The position numbers and the translations under genes were made by a program. Shown here in pieces: positions 8,501 to 14,578 of a stretch of DNA of 19,676 nt; positions within the stretch are counted from its first letter, which is position 1, and the number at the start of each line of letters is the position of its first letter. Under the pieces are notes generated by a model, which was given only the letters and a program-made list of their open reading frames with translations, was not told the DNA's origin and made no database searches. Source of the DNA: CAYUIS01 sp964444825 (lineage in GTDB: Bacteria > Chloroflexota > Anaerolineae > B4-G1); contig CAYUIS010000096.1 in the NCBI GenBank assembly GCA_964444825.1, positions 1-19,676 of the forward strand, read 5' to 3'.

Positions 8501-8705
8501 GACCATTCCCTGGTGGGGCTATGAGCACATCCAGATCACCGTGCGACCAGATACGAACGTGCCGGCTGGTACGTTCCTGCGGAACCGGGCGTATGTCTCC
8601 TCAAGCACCTACGATCCCAACCCTGCGGACAATGCCGTCACCTTCATCACCGGCATCAACGAGCGCGCCTTCACTTACCTGCCGCTCGTCCTGAGGGATT
8701 CCTGA
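5526..8705 (+). CDS. Secreted multi-DUF11 repeat surface protein
   Basis: ATG 5526 is chosen because AGGAGG lies at 5511-5516 and a clean Sec signal follows: positively charged SSRTSR, a hydrophobic core, and an ALA cleavage site before QG near residue 30. An upstream in-frame start at 5430 would bury the signal. The mature part of the 1,059-residue protein has a charged linker (about 31-100), then roughly seven beta-sandwich repeats of the DUF11/TIGR01451 type. They are recognisable by recurring VTDTLP or similar strands and W-N-(V/L)-G-(T/S) turns (WNVGSV, WNVGTL, WNLGTI, WTLNPI, WGAGDR, a degenerate LSLGDM, WNLGTI). Such domains form stalks or adhesive surface proteins; no enzyme is visible. 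There is no LPXTG motif or C-terminal membrane helix; the protein ends TYLPLVLRDS, a tail shared with the convergent protein. Confidence 0.85.
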   Translation: MSSRTSRLSLSVLLALGLCILFATTIALAQGPDDPDRAESPRRARELPPITKENVANFSLEELLDPANWEQLSLRERSIVERAAEAGLLEHAAQDQAQVLSPGVDLGLYIWDESTTVYNPSYEPESYFLYEIWLYNWGQDDATGVRLTYTPPVSALVSGSYNDRALPYSQNGELAWNVGSVESGGDRYFYVEMQVIPTATIGTDLVSTASVTCTQVTTPVLETETDTVAGFNLNVDKYLLRSSPGYMSSSRVTTDSLLTYLIQVENQSVISDGLNVIVTDTLPADATFVGASSGGVYSPTAHEVIWNVGTLGKMQTKSFIVRVQTPVTVGLPLYNYVEASTSIPEARLWDNDSSWYVTTTALEPNVELDQSSYWDIDPAPGTEIGFNVQVETGEGYERQVPLENVVVTQRLEGELTYAGSRVRDWYGEARPATTTVATSGDGMTITWNLGTIPNDPDKILNRLTIDVRARIFPEASAGDLVTATAMVTTTTQPESSIYDNDDQTVVTIIPAYPDLWLSSKSGCASPYAGGWCVYDLWVDNVGTVPITDAVLIDYLPRGLTAFGGGSYDDYSPVVGDAQWGPGTLAFSTQVVTWTLNPIPPDGSAHVELFVRVSDALTVGHVLTNTAVVTRTTILADATPGDNKFTHVTTVVAKPQVTTAELDVYKDDSSPYAFEMLHRPGDAVAYGVSLYNDSSLVAENTVLTDAVLFHATLVTATADEGIDPVIAGNVATWGAGDRSKGDGFYVDVSARIDPGLSAGQAFANLAWASTTTPESYTDDNYQLEYNMIGIPPQEPDVTVDKYLYGCRAPGGVVEFEIDVWNERAITATNVAVTDTLPVGLSAESGQQVVLSLGDMAPDAWYTRYFTATVSPALAPGTLLVNTVQVTAENEDLSDTYNNTDRYRFHVLGSPYADLAVRKEHVDQVIESDSATDWYIPLAYRGRLFDYEIHVDNWSGCPAEDVVLVDILPDGMNFVSASPAPSIRSGQVITWNLGTIPWWGYEHIQITVRPDTNVPAGTFLRNRAYVSSSTYDPNPADNAVTFITGINERAFTYLPLVLRDS

Positions 8706-8758
8706 TACGCACATTGGCAGGAGGCAACCGGACAGCTCGTTTTTGACCTACACGGGAA

Positions 8759-8790
8759 ACACAGCGCCGCTCTTTCGAGCGGCGCTGTGT
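8759..8790. terminator. Perfect 14-bp hairpin between convergent genes
   Basis: ACACAGCGCCGCTC (8759-8772) pairs perfectly with GAGCGGCGCTGTGT (8777-8790) around the tetraloop TTTC. It lies about 55 bases after the DUF11 stop and about 60 bases after the stop of the minus-strand fusion gene, so it could serve both. Neither side has a strong U-tract (CCGTTCATCC on plus, GTTTCCCG on minus), so it may terminate inefficiently or mainly protect 3' ends. Confidence 0.6.
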
Positions 8791-8847
8791 CCGTTCATCC
8801 CACAGGGCAGCCGGTTGCGTGCTCGGAGGACGAGTCCTTCGGAGATC

Positions 8848-11800
8848 TCAGGGCAGGCCCTCCGGAGCCCTCAGAACTATTGGGAGATAGACGTCATATC
8901 TCTTGGGGGTAAAGTATCGGCCTTTGTTGTCGCTTACGGTCACGTTGCCAGCTCTATCCATCACCTGGATAAAGTAGCTTGTCTCGTCCGTGAGGCCGGG
9001 CAGCGACACCGTCCACCACCCGGCAGTCCCATCATAGGTCAGGTCGGCGCTCTGCCAGCCTCGATCGTCGGGGCTGTAGGTGACCAGTACCCGCTCGATC
9101 CCGGAACCATCTTCGGCCGATACGCCAAACGTCGCCCTGTCCCCCATGATCGTGCTCTCCACCTGCCAGATGACGGGCGCCAAAAAGTCGATGCTGTCGG
9201 AGTAGACGACGGTGAAAACCAGCTCGGTGAAGCGGCGCAGCTCGCCCTCGTCCTGGTCGCCCAGGAACTGGGCCGGAACGACCACCAGACGATCCCTGTC
9301 ACCCAGACGGTTGACGGTGAACATCCTGGCCGGAAACCAGGCCTCGGCCATGAACCTGGGTTCCTTGAGCACCTCGGTGCTGGTGGAGACCGGGCGCGCG
9401 ATGACCGGATCAAAGGCCGGAGTTGGGGTTGAAGTGCCTTGGAGGAAGAGCGCGCCATGGGGCCTCATCCCTGCCACGAGCTCCAGACCAGTGCTGATCT
9501 TGGGTTGGATGGGCCGACCCGGGTTGACCTGGGCCAGCGCGTCGATGGTGTAGAAGCTCCCATCGGCGGTGGCGTGTTGCGGGTCGTATGTGATGTCGAG
9601 CGTTTTGCCCACGCTGTAGACGCCCCCGGCCAGCAGAACGGCCCCACCTCGCGCGGCTTTGATCGGGGGACCGTCTAGATCCCAGGAACGGGGCTCAGGC
9701 ACGCTGATCCGGTACATCGGCAGGCCGTAGAGCGTCGACTCGATCATCGCCTTCTCGTCGTACGTCCCGAACCCGCCGCTGGGCACGGTGCCAAGGTACT
9801 CCCGCTTGGCCTCGATCAACGCCCGACCGACGGGCATCTGCGCCTGGGAGGTCATTCGACGGACAAAGAAGCGCATCAACTGCTCAGTGTAGGCGATCAC
9901 GTCAGAGTCGCCGTAGCCAAAACCGGTGTTGCCGATCCACCAGGCGGCCTGTCGGGCCAGGGCCTGCGGAAAGTCCAACGGCTCGCCAGCCGTGGCGTGC
10001 TCGTCATGGACGCTGTATCCGGCGTGGCAGCCCATCGAAAAGTTGACGGTGCCGCTCATGCCATTCGTGGCGCTCGCGACCTCACCGGCGGTGGTGGTCT
10101 GGGTACCCGTCGGCGGGATGGCCTCAAAATGCTGGAAGTGAGCGTTGAGCGAGGCCAGATCCTGGCGCTGGCCGAGCCATCCGGCCTCCAGGTCGCCGTC
10201 GGTCCAGGTGTCGATGATCAGCGTGGTGAGGGTGGAGGTGAAACCCCGCGCGCCTAGCGTGGCGCTGATGGCCTCGCCGCTGTCGATCAGGAAATCGTAG
10301 CCGGTGACGAGGGCGGTCGTGGGGGTGAAAACACCCCCACGGGCCAGATACTGCTCGACTATGGCCCGGATCTCGCCTGGTTTCTCAACCAGCCGCCCCA
10401 CGGCCAGGTCCGGCAGGTACAGATCCCGTCCCCGCCAGCGCAGCGGCTTCAGGTCGGCGTAAAAGTCGTCGCTCAGGATATACCCCAGGGAGAGGGCCGC
10501 GTGGGTGGCATTGTCCTGGTCAAGCTGTGCCGGACCGAGATAGAGGGACTCGTTGGCGATAAAGGTGTCGTCGGACACACGGCGGAAGGGGATCATCAAG
10601 TCGTCACCGACGATGACCAGGTACCTGAGGGTTGGCGAGTAGGTTTCGAAATAGGGGAGAACGACGTTCGTCTTGATGGCCTCGGCCACGTGATTGGCGA
10701 CGAGAGGGCTGCAGGCATCCCCGGTATCCCAAGAGCCATAGGCGTCACCGACGATGCTGTCGTTCTCGACCGGCACAACGACGCCTCGAACGCTCGTTTC
10801 ATCGGCCAGGTCGCGCAGCGTCGACATCAGGTCCAGCGTGGAGGCGCTTCCGTAGGCTCGATCCAAGCGCTGTTTATTGATCAGGATCAGGCTGAGAGGT
10901 TGGGCATAGGTGGCGGTCCCGCTGAGGGTGGTGGTGGTGCCTGTGTACACGGGTGCAGCCGCGCCGACGGGATGGGCGAAATCATTGTTGCAGGCAGAGA
11001 TGCCGGGCAGCGGCCCCGCCTTGGCCGACAGGTGATAGGGACTGAGGCTGGACGCTCCGTTGCTGGGTACCACCAGGACGTACAGCGTACCGGCAGCGTC
11101 CATCTTGGTCACTGCCTGTTCATCCTCCGTGCCGGGTTGGGCAGAGATAGCCGTCAACTGGCCGATAGCCGTGAGCTGGCCAATGGCGGTNNNNNNNNNN
11201 NNNNNNNNNNNNNNNNNNNNNNNNNNNNNNNNNNNNNNNNNNNNNNNNNNNNNNNNNNNNNNNNNNNNNNNNNNNNNNNNNNNNNNNNNNGTGAGCTGGC
11301 CAATGGCGGTCAGTTGACCAATAGCGGTCAGCTGGCCGATGGCGGTGAGCTGACCGATGGCGGTCAGTTGGCCGGTGGCGTCCACCTCTTCGTTGTCACC
11401 CAGTTCGCCTAACACATCCTCGGCCGTGCCCTCAGGTGCGGCGGCCAGGTCGCCAAAGAGCATCAGGTCGTAATCCTGGGGCAGGTCGGATAGCGTGACG
11501 GTGACGATGGAGGGGGAGATCACGTCCATTTTGTACCAGTCCAGGTCCCTCCCGTGGCTGACATAGCTCTCGTAGAGCGCGCCGGTGGTGATGGTGTAGG
11601 CATCCGTCCAGACGTCGTTGGGCTCGTAGGTGTCGACCGGCGCTTTCAGGTATACGCCGGCAAAGGATACCCCGAGCAGACCGCTTGGCGCAAACCCAGC
11701 GACGTTGCTGCGCACGACCCACGGCTGCCTGCCGTGAGCGATCGGTATCAAGGGCAAGGTTTCGTGAACTCGACGGCTGATCCATTCGTAGGTGATGACC

Positions 11801-13344
11801 TGGGTGGCAAAGTCGGGCTCCTCCCGGGCAGCCTGTATCTGACGGCTCAAGTCATCATCCCGCGGCCCATACCAAGCACCTTCGTAGAAATGGAAGTAGA
11901 AAAAGTTATCCGGATGTGGAAAGTCGGCCCCCCAGCCCAGCAAGAACAGGTCGGTCTCGCCGTTGTCGACTTTCCCAAGGAATATGTCCGAATCCGTGAT
12001 AATCACAGTGGCGCTGATGCCAACAGCCTGCAGATCGGCCTGGATGGCGTATGCCGTGGATTCGACCTCGGGGAAATAGAGACGGTACACAGAACGCACC
12101 CACAGCGTCGAAGTGAACCCGTCGGTGTAGCCCGCCTGGGCGAGCAACGTGCGCGCCCGGTTGGGATCGTAGGCATAGTCCACCAGGGTGTCGTCACGAC
12201 CCCACACCGTCGGCGGTAGAAACTGGGTGGCCACCTCACCGACCTCCGCAACGGAGTTGTAGTGATTGTCGACGATCGACGCCTTGTCTATGGCGTGGGC
12301 GATGGCCTGGCGCACCAGCAGATTGTCCAAAGGCGAGTGTCCGCGGTTGATGCCCACGTAGCCGGTGTTGAGCGGTGGCTCCCAGAGTACCTTCAAGTTG
12401 ACATCCTGGGTGGCTGTTGGCACATACGCCGCACTCAGCACAGCACCCTGCACGTTGTTCGCTTGCAGGGCTGCGAGGACGTCAGCCTCACCAGGTATAA
12501 CCTGAAAGACCAGCCCATCCAGGAGCGGGCCAGCACCCCAGTACGCCGCGTTGGCCGCCAGGCGCAGACGATCGCCAGGCATCCAATCCACGAATTGGAA
12601 GGGACCGGAACCGACCGGAGACGTGGACAGCGTGCCCGCCTGGATGGCTGCCGGGCTGGCGATGCCAAGGGGCGCTACTGCGAGGACGCTGGGCAGCGGG
12701 CTGTACGGCCGGCTCAGGACAATCTGCACCTGGCCGGCGCCGACCGCGTCCACGGCATCGATCAGGCAGGACGGGTCACCCCTGAAGCCGCCGAATAGAG
12801 CCTCGAAGTAGGCAAAGGTTCCGTCATGGTGAGGATGGGCTGGGTCCCACCACCGTTCCAGGTTGTACACCACGGCCGCTGCATCCAGATCGGAGCCATC
12901 GTGGAACTTGACGCCAGGCCGCAGGGTAAAGGTCCAGGTCAGGCCGCCGGGCGACACGCGCCAGCTCTCGGCCAGGCTGGGAGCGGGGGACGAGTCCCCC
13001 ACTCTGTACTGGACCAGCGTCTCATAGATCTGGCCCGTCACCAGAAGAGATACCGAATCCGTTTCCTGAGCCGGATCCAGGCCAGGTGGATCCTGTTGCA
13101 GGGCAAAGGTGAACATGTCGCGAGCCGCGATGGCGTGGAGATGATCAAAACGATACGGCACTGGGGAATCCACCTCCCGCTCAGCACGGCCATTCCCCAG
13201 GCCCTCCCCGACACCGGCATAGGCCGGCACCGCTGCTCGCAGCGAACACAACAAGGCGACACAGCAAACGGTTGCGAGCAGAATTGTGGCAATCGCCTGT
13301 GCCACTCGCCGTCCCAGAACTGACCAATTAACCTTGCTTTTCAT
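8848..13344 (-). CDS. Secreted fusion: family-5 solute-binding domain, PPC domain with hexapeptide repeats, C25-like cysteine peptidase
   Basis: ATG 13344 overlaps the deaminase stop (ATGA) and has AGGAAGGAGA upstream. The nominal length is 1,498 residues, uncertain because 100 N lie inside. Order: Sec signal ending AYA (about 1-43); SBP_bac_5 domain (about 78-560) with the signature WTFTLRPGVKFHDG; PPC domain from DTYEPND (571) to about 800, interrupted by TAIGQL repeats (about 656-731); C25 gingipain-like domain (about 815-1200) with candidate dyad His1072 (or His1069) and Cys1106 in SMGCHAG; then beta-rich domains including an Ig-like AEDGSGIERV...DRAGNV segment. The end is VYLPIVLRAPEGLP. 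Solute-binding domains of this family normally deliver peptides to ABC importers; C25 enzymes cleave proteins. Joining both in one chain is unusual, and no permease or ATPase gene is nearby. Activity is inferred, not shown. Confidence 0.85.
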   Translation of the reverse strand: MKSKVNWSVLGRRVAQAIATILLATVCCVALLCSLRAAVPAYAGVGEGLGNGRAEREVDSPVPYRFDHLHAIAARDMFTFALQQDPPGLDPAQETDSVSLLVTGQIYETLVQYRVGDSSPAPSLAESWRVSPGGLTWTFTLRPGVKFHDGSDLDAAAVVYNLERWWDPAHPHHDGTFAYFEALFGGFRGDPSCLIDAVDAVGAGQVQIVLSRPYSPLPSVLAVAPLGIASPAAIQAGTLSTSPVGSGPFQFVDWMPGDRLRLAANAAYWGAGPLLDGLVFQVIPGEADVLAALQANNVQGAVLSAAYVPTATQDVNLKVLWEPPLNTGYVGINRGHSPLDNLLVRQAIAHAIDKASIVDNHYNSVAEVGEVATQFLPPTVWGRDDTLVDYAYDPNRARTLLAQAGYTDGFTSTLWVRSVYRLYFPEVESTAYAIQADLQAVGISATVIITDSDIFLGKVDNGETDLFLLGWGADFPHPDNFFYFHFYEGAWYGPRDDDLSRQIQAAREEPDFATQVITYEWISRRVHETLPLIPIAHGRQPWVVRSNVAGFAPSGLLGVSFAGVYLKAPVDTYEPNDVWTDAYTITTGALYESYVSHGRDLDWYKMDVISPSIVTVTLSDLPQDYDLMLFGDLAAAPEGTAEDVLGELGDNEEVDATGQLTAIGQLTAIGQLTAIGQLTAIGQLXXXXXXXXXXXXXXXXXXXXXXXXXXXXXXXXXXTAIGQLTAIGQLTAISAQPGTEDEQAVTKMDAAGTLYVLVVPSNGASSLSPYHLSAKAGPLPGISACNNDFAHPVGAAAPVYTGTTTTLSGTATYAQPLSLILINKQRLDRAYGSASTLDLMSTLRDLADETSVRGVVVPVENDSIVGDAYGSWDTGDACSPLVANHVAEAIKTNVVLPYFETYSPTLRYLVIVGDDLMIPFRRVSDDTFIANESLYLGPAQLDQDNATHAALSLGYILSDDFYADLKPLRWRGRDLYLPDLAVGRLVEKPGEIRAIVEQYLARGGVFTPTTALVTGYDFLIDSGEAISATLGARGFTSTLTTLIIDTWTDGDLEAGWLGQRQDLASLNAHFQHFEAIPPTGTQTTTAGEVASATNGMSGTVNFSMGCHAGYSVHDEHATAGEPLDFPQALARQAAWWIGNTGFGYGDSDVIAYTEQLMRFFVRRMTSQAQMPVGRALIEAKREYLGTVPSGGFGTYDEKAMIESTLYGLPMYRISVPEPRSWDLDGPPIKAARGGAVLLAGGVYSVGKTLDITYDPQHATADGSFYTIDALAQVNPGRPIQPKISTGLELVAGMRPHGALFLQGTSTPTPAFDPVIARPVSTSTEVLKEPRFMAEAWFPARMFTVNRLGDRDRLVVVPAQFLGDQDEGELRRFTELVFTVVYSDSIDFLAPVIWQVESTIMGDRATFGVSAEDGSGIERVLVTYSPDDRGWQSADLTYDGTAGWWTVSLPGLTDETSYFIQVMDRAGNVTVSDNKGRYFTPKRYDVYLPIVLRAPEGLP
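11153..11380 (-). repeat. 18-bp coding tandem repeat (TAIGQL) interrupted by the assembly gap
   Basis: The plus-strand unit is GTGAGCTGGCCAATGGCG with synonymous and a few non-synonymous variants. Two full units precede the gap (11153-11188) and five follow it (11291-11380). They encode TAIGQL, with one variant ATGQL at the protein's N-terminal side and TAIS at the other. The same 20 bases stand on both sides of the gap, as expected where an assembler collapsed a repeat. The true unit number is unknown. Confidence 0.9.
11191..11290. other. Assembly gap of 100 N
   Basis: Exactly 100 undetermined bases, a conventional scaffold placeholder. The distance between the flanking identical units is 120 bases. 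That keeps the reading frame but is not a multiple of 18, so the gap length is arbitrary. Confidence 0.98.
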
Positions 13345-14375
13345 ACGTCTGTCTCCTTCCTGGAATTAGTTGGGTCTTTGCCGGACGTTCGGCGTAGCAG
13401 GTCGGCCCGCTCCTCGTCGGACAGGAAAGCCACACGAAGGGCGTTCTGCTTCAGTTGAACCAGCTCCATCTCGGAGAGCCCCAGTTCCCTCTCCGCCAGC
13501 CGGTATTCGCCCGGCAGGTCAACGCCACCAATAACCGTGTTGTCGGTGTTCAGCGTCACGAGCAACCCCCGCCGAAGATACTCGGGTACGGGGTGCTGTG
13601 CTATAGCGGCCACAACGCCGGTCTGGATATTGCTCGTCAGGCAGCTCTCGATCCCTACAGATTCCCTGCGGATGAGGTCCATGACGTCGGGGGCATCAAT
13701 GGCCCGAACAGCGTGCCCTAACCGCTCGGCCTGTAGCTCGACGATGGCCTGTCTCACCTGCGCTGCAGAGGTCGACTCGCCAGCGTGTACGGTGACCCGC
13801 ATACCGGCTTCGCGTGCACGCTGGAAATGGTTGACGAACAGCTCGCCTGGGTACTTGATCTCATCACCCGCCACATCAACCGCGACGATGCCCCGGTCAC
13901 GCCCGCGAATAGCGGCCTCCAACTCCCGCCAGCACGGATCGGGGCCATAGGTTCGGGACATGATGCCGATCAGCTTGGCTCGCATCGGAAGAACTCGCAG
14001 AGCCTCGTCGAGGCCATCACAGACGGCCTCAACCACGCCATCAAGCTCAAGATCGTGCTTCTCTGCCATAAAGACAGGGCTGAAGCGTAGCTCAAGATAG
14101 TCAAGCCCCTCACTGCACGCGTCATCAATACACTCGTAGGTTATGCGCCGGATGGCCTCGTAGCTGGCCATACACAACTGCATCAACTCGAATTTGGCAA
14201 AGTACGCCACAAGACCTGGCATCGGGCTGTCTATCTGAACGTAGGGTCGTAACTCTTCAACCGACCAGGCAGGAAGGGCCAGTCCGTGCTCCGTGCCAAG
14301 CTCGATTAGCGTCTCTATTCGGACACACCCTTCCAGATGTCGATGCAGGTCGATCAGCGGATAGCTATTGCTCAT
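13341..14375 (-). CDS. Adenosine deaminase family protein
   Basis: This 344-residue metal-dependent hydrolase converts adenosine, or a related aminopurine or aminodeoxyfutalosine substrate, by hydrolytic deamination. I chose ATG 14375, which has GGAGGGG upstream and begins MSNSYPLIDLHRHLEG; an in-frame start at 14480 adds 35 residues without a ribosome-binding site. Metal and catalytic residues are in place: HRH (His11, His13), VHAGE (His197 and catalytic Glu200), ERLGHAVR (His221) and LNTDN (Asp278). YLELRFSPVFM (92-102) is another family block. The second Asp of the animal NTDDP motif is Asn here, a variant that I recall from other bacterial members. There is no signal peptide, so it is cytoplasmic. 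Its TGA overlaps the ATG of the binding-protein/peptidase fusion, pointing to coupled translation. Related enzymes such as adenine deaminase cannot be excluded. Confidence 0.87.
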   Translation of the reverse strand: MSNSYPLIDLHRHLEGCVRIETLIELGTEHGLALPAWSVEELRPYVQIDSPMPGLVAYFAKFELMQLCMASYEAIRRITYECIDDACSEGLDYLELRFSPVFMAEKHDLELDGVVEAVCDGLDEALRVLPMRAKLIGIMSRTYGPDPCWRELEAAIRGRDRGIVAVDVAGDEIKYPGELFVNHFQRAREAGMRVTVHAGESTSAAQVRQAIVELQAERLGHAVRAIDAPDVMDLIRRESVGIESCLTSNIQTGVVAAIAQHPVPEYLRRGLLVTLNTDNTVIGGVDLPGEYRLAERELGLSEMELVQLKQNALRVAFLSDEERADLLRRTSGKDPTNSRKETDV

Positions 14376-14429
14376 TGGATCATCCCCTCCGTCTCGTCTG
14401 TGGACCTTCTGAGTAGCGAACGCCGACCA

Positions 14430-14456
14430 GCTCCTTCGACTTCGCTCAGAACGAGC
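14430..14456. repeat. Imperfect inverted repeat with CTTCGACTTCGCTCAG core
   Basis: GCTC at 14430 and GAGC at 14453-14456 bracket CTTCGACTTCGCTCAGAAC, which can fold partly on itself. Elements with this TTCGACTTCGCTCAG core are, to my knowledge, common intergenic repeats in many bacterial genomes. Only one copy is seen here, so the call rests on recognition and not on copy number. It lies in the leader between the kinase operon and the deaminase gene. Confidence 0.45.
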
Positions 14457-14480
14457 CGTAGCGACGGGCAGGATCAGCAC

Positions 14481-14565
14481 CGATGTCGGCTGCCAGGATG
14501 TGCCTGCCGTCCTGATCGTCGCCTCGATCTGGTTCTAGTTGCGGAACGTCTTTCGTTTGGTGGGT
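14481..14565 (-). repeat. Promoter-leader repeat, copy 3 (upstream of adenosine deaminase), promoter lost
   Basis: The leader half of copy 2 is repeated here on the minus strand, with the 17-mer CCTGGCAGCCGACATCG (14497-14481) and the blocks CAGGACGG, GCGACGA, CCGCAAC and ACGAAAGA in the same order. The promoter boxes are not present; where copies 1 and 2 have TATACT this copy has GATAGA, and the similarity ends close to the stop codon of the upstream kinase. The remaining 14376-14430 holds only the deaminase ribosome-binding site. Confidence 0.6.
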
Positions 14566-14578
14566 CTATCGAGTCGCC

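Noticed and set aside
11153..11380. A CRISPR array or non-coding satellite.
   Set aside because: The 18-bp units abut with no spacers, and the variants keep the TAIGQL reading frame, so this is a coding tandem repeat.
10501..11412. Long plus-strand open frame running through the repeat array.
   Set aside because: It is antisense to the well-supported fusion gene. Its repeats only mirror the 18-bp periodicity, and the protein has no recognisable domain or ribosome-binding site.
13240..13270. A lipoprotein signal in the fusion protein (several Cys in the hydrophobic core).
   Set aside because: No residue pattern of the L-(A/S)-(G/A)-C kind precedes the cysteines, and an AYA cleavage site follows, so an ordinary Sec signal fits better.
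13537..13545. Loss of a metal ligand in the deaminase (NTDN in place of NTDD).
   Set aside because: The metal-binding Asp278 is present; the second position is Asn in other bacterial members as far as I recall, so this is not evidence of inactivation.
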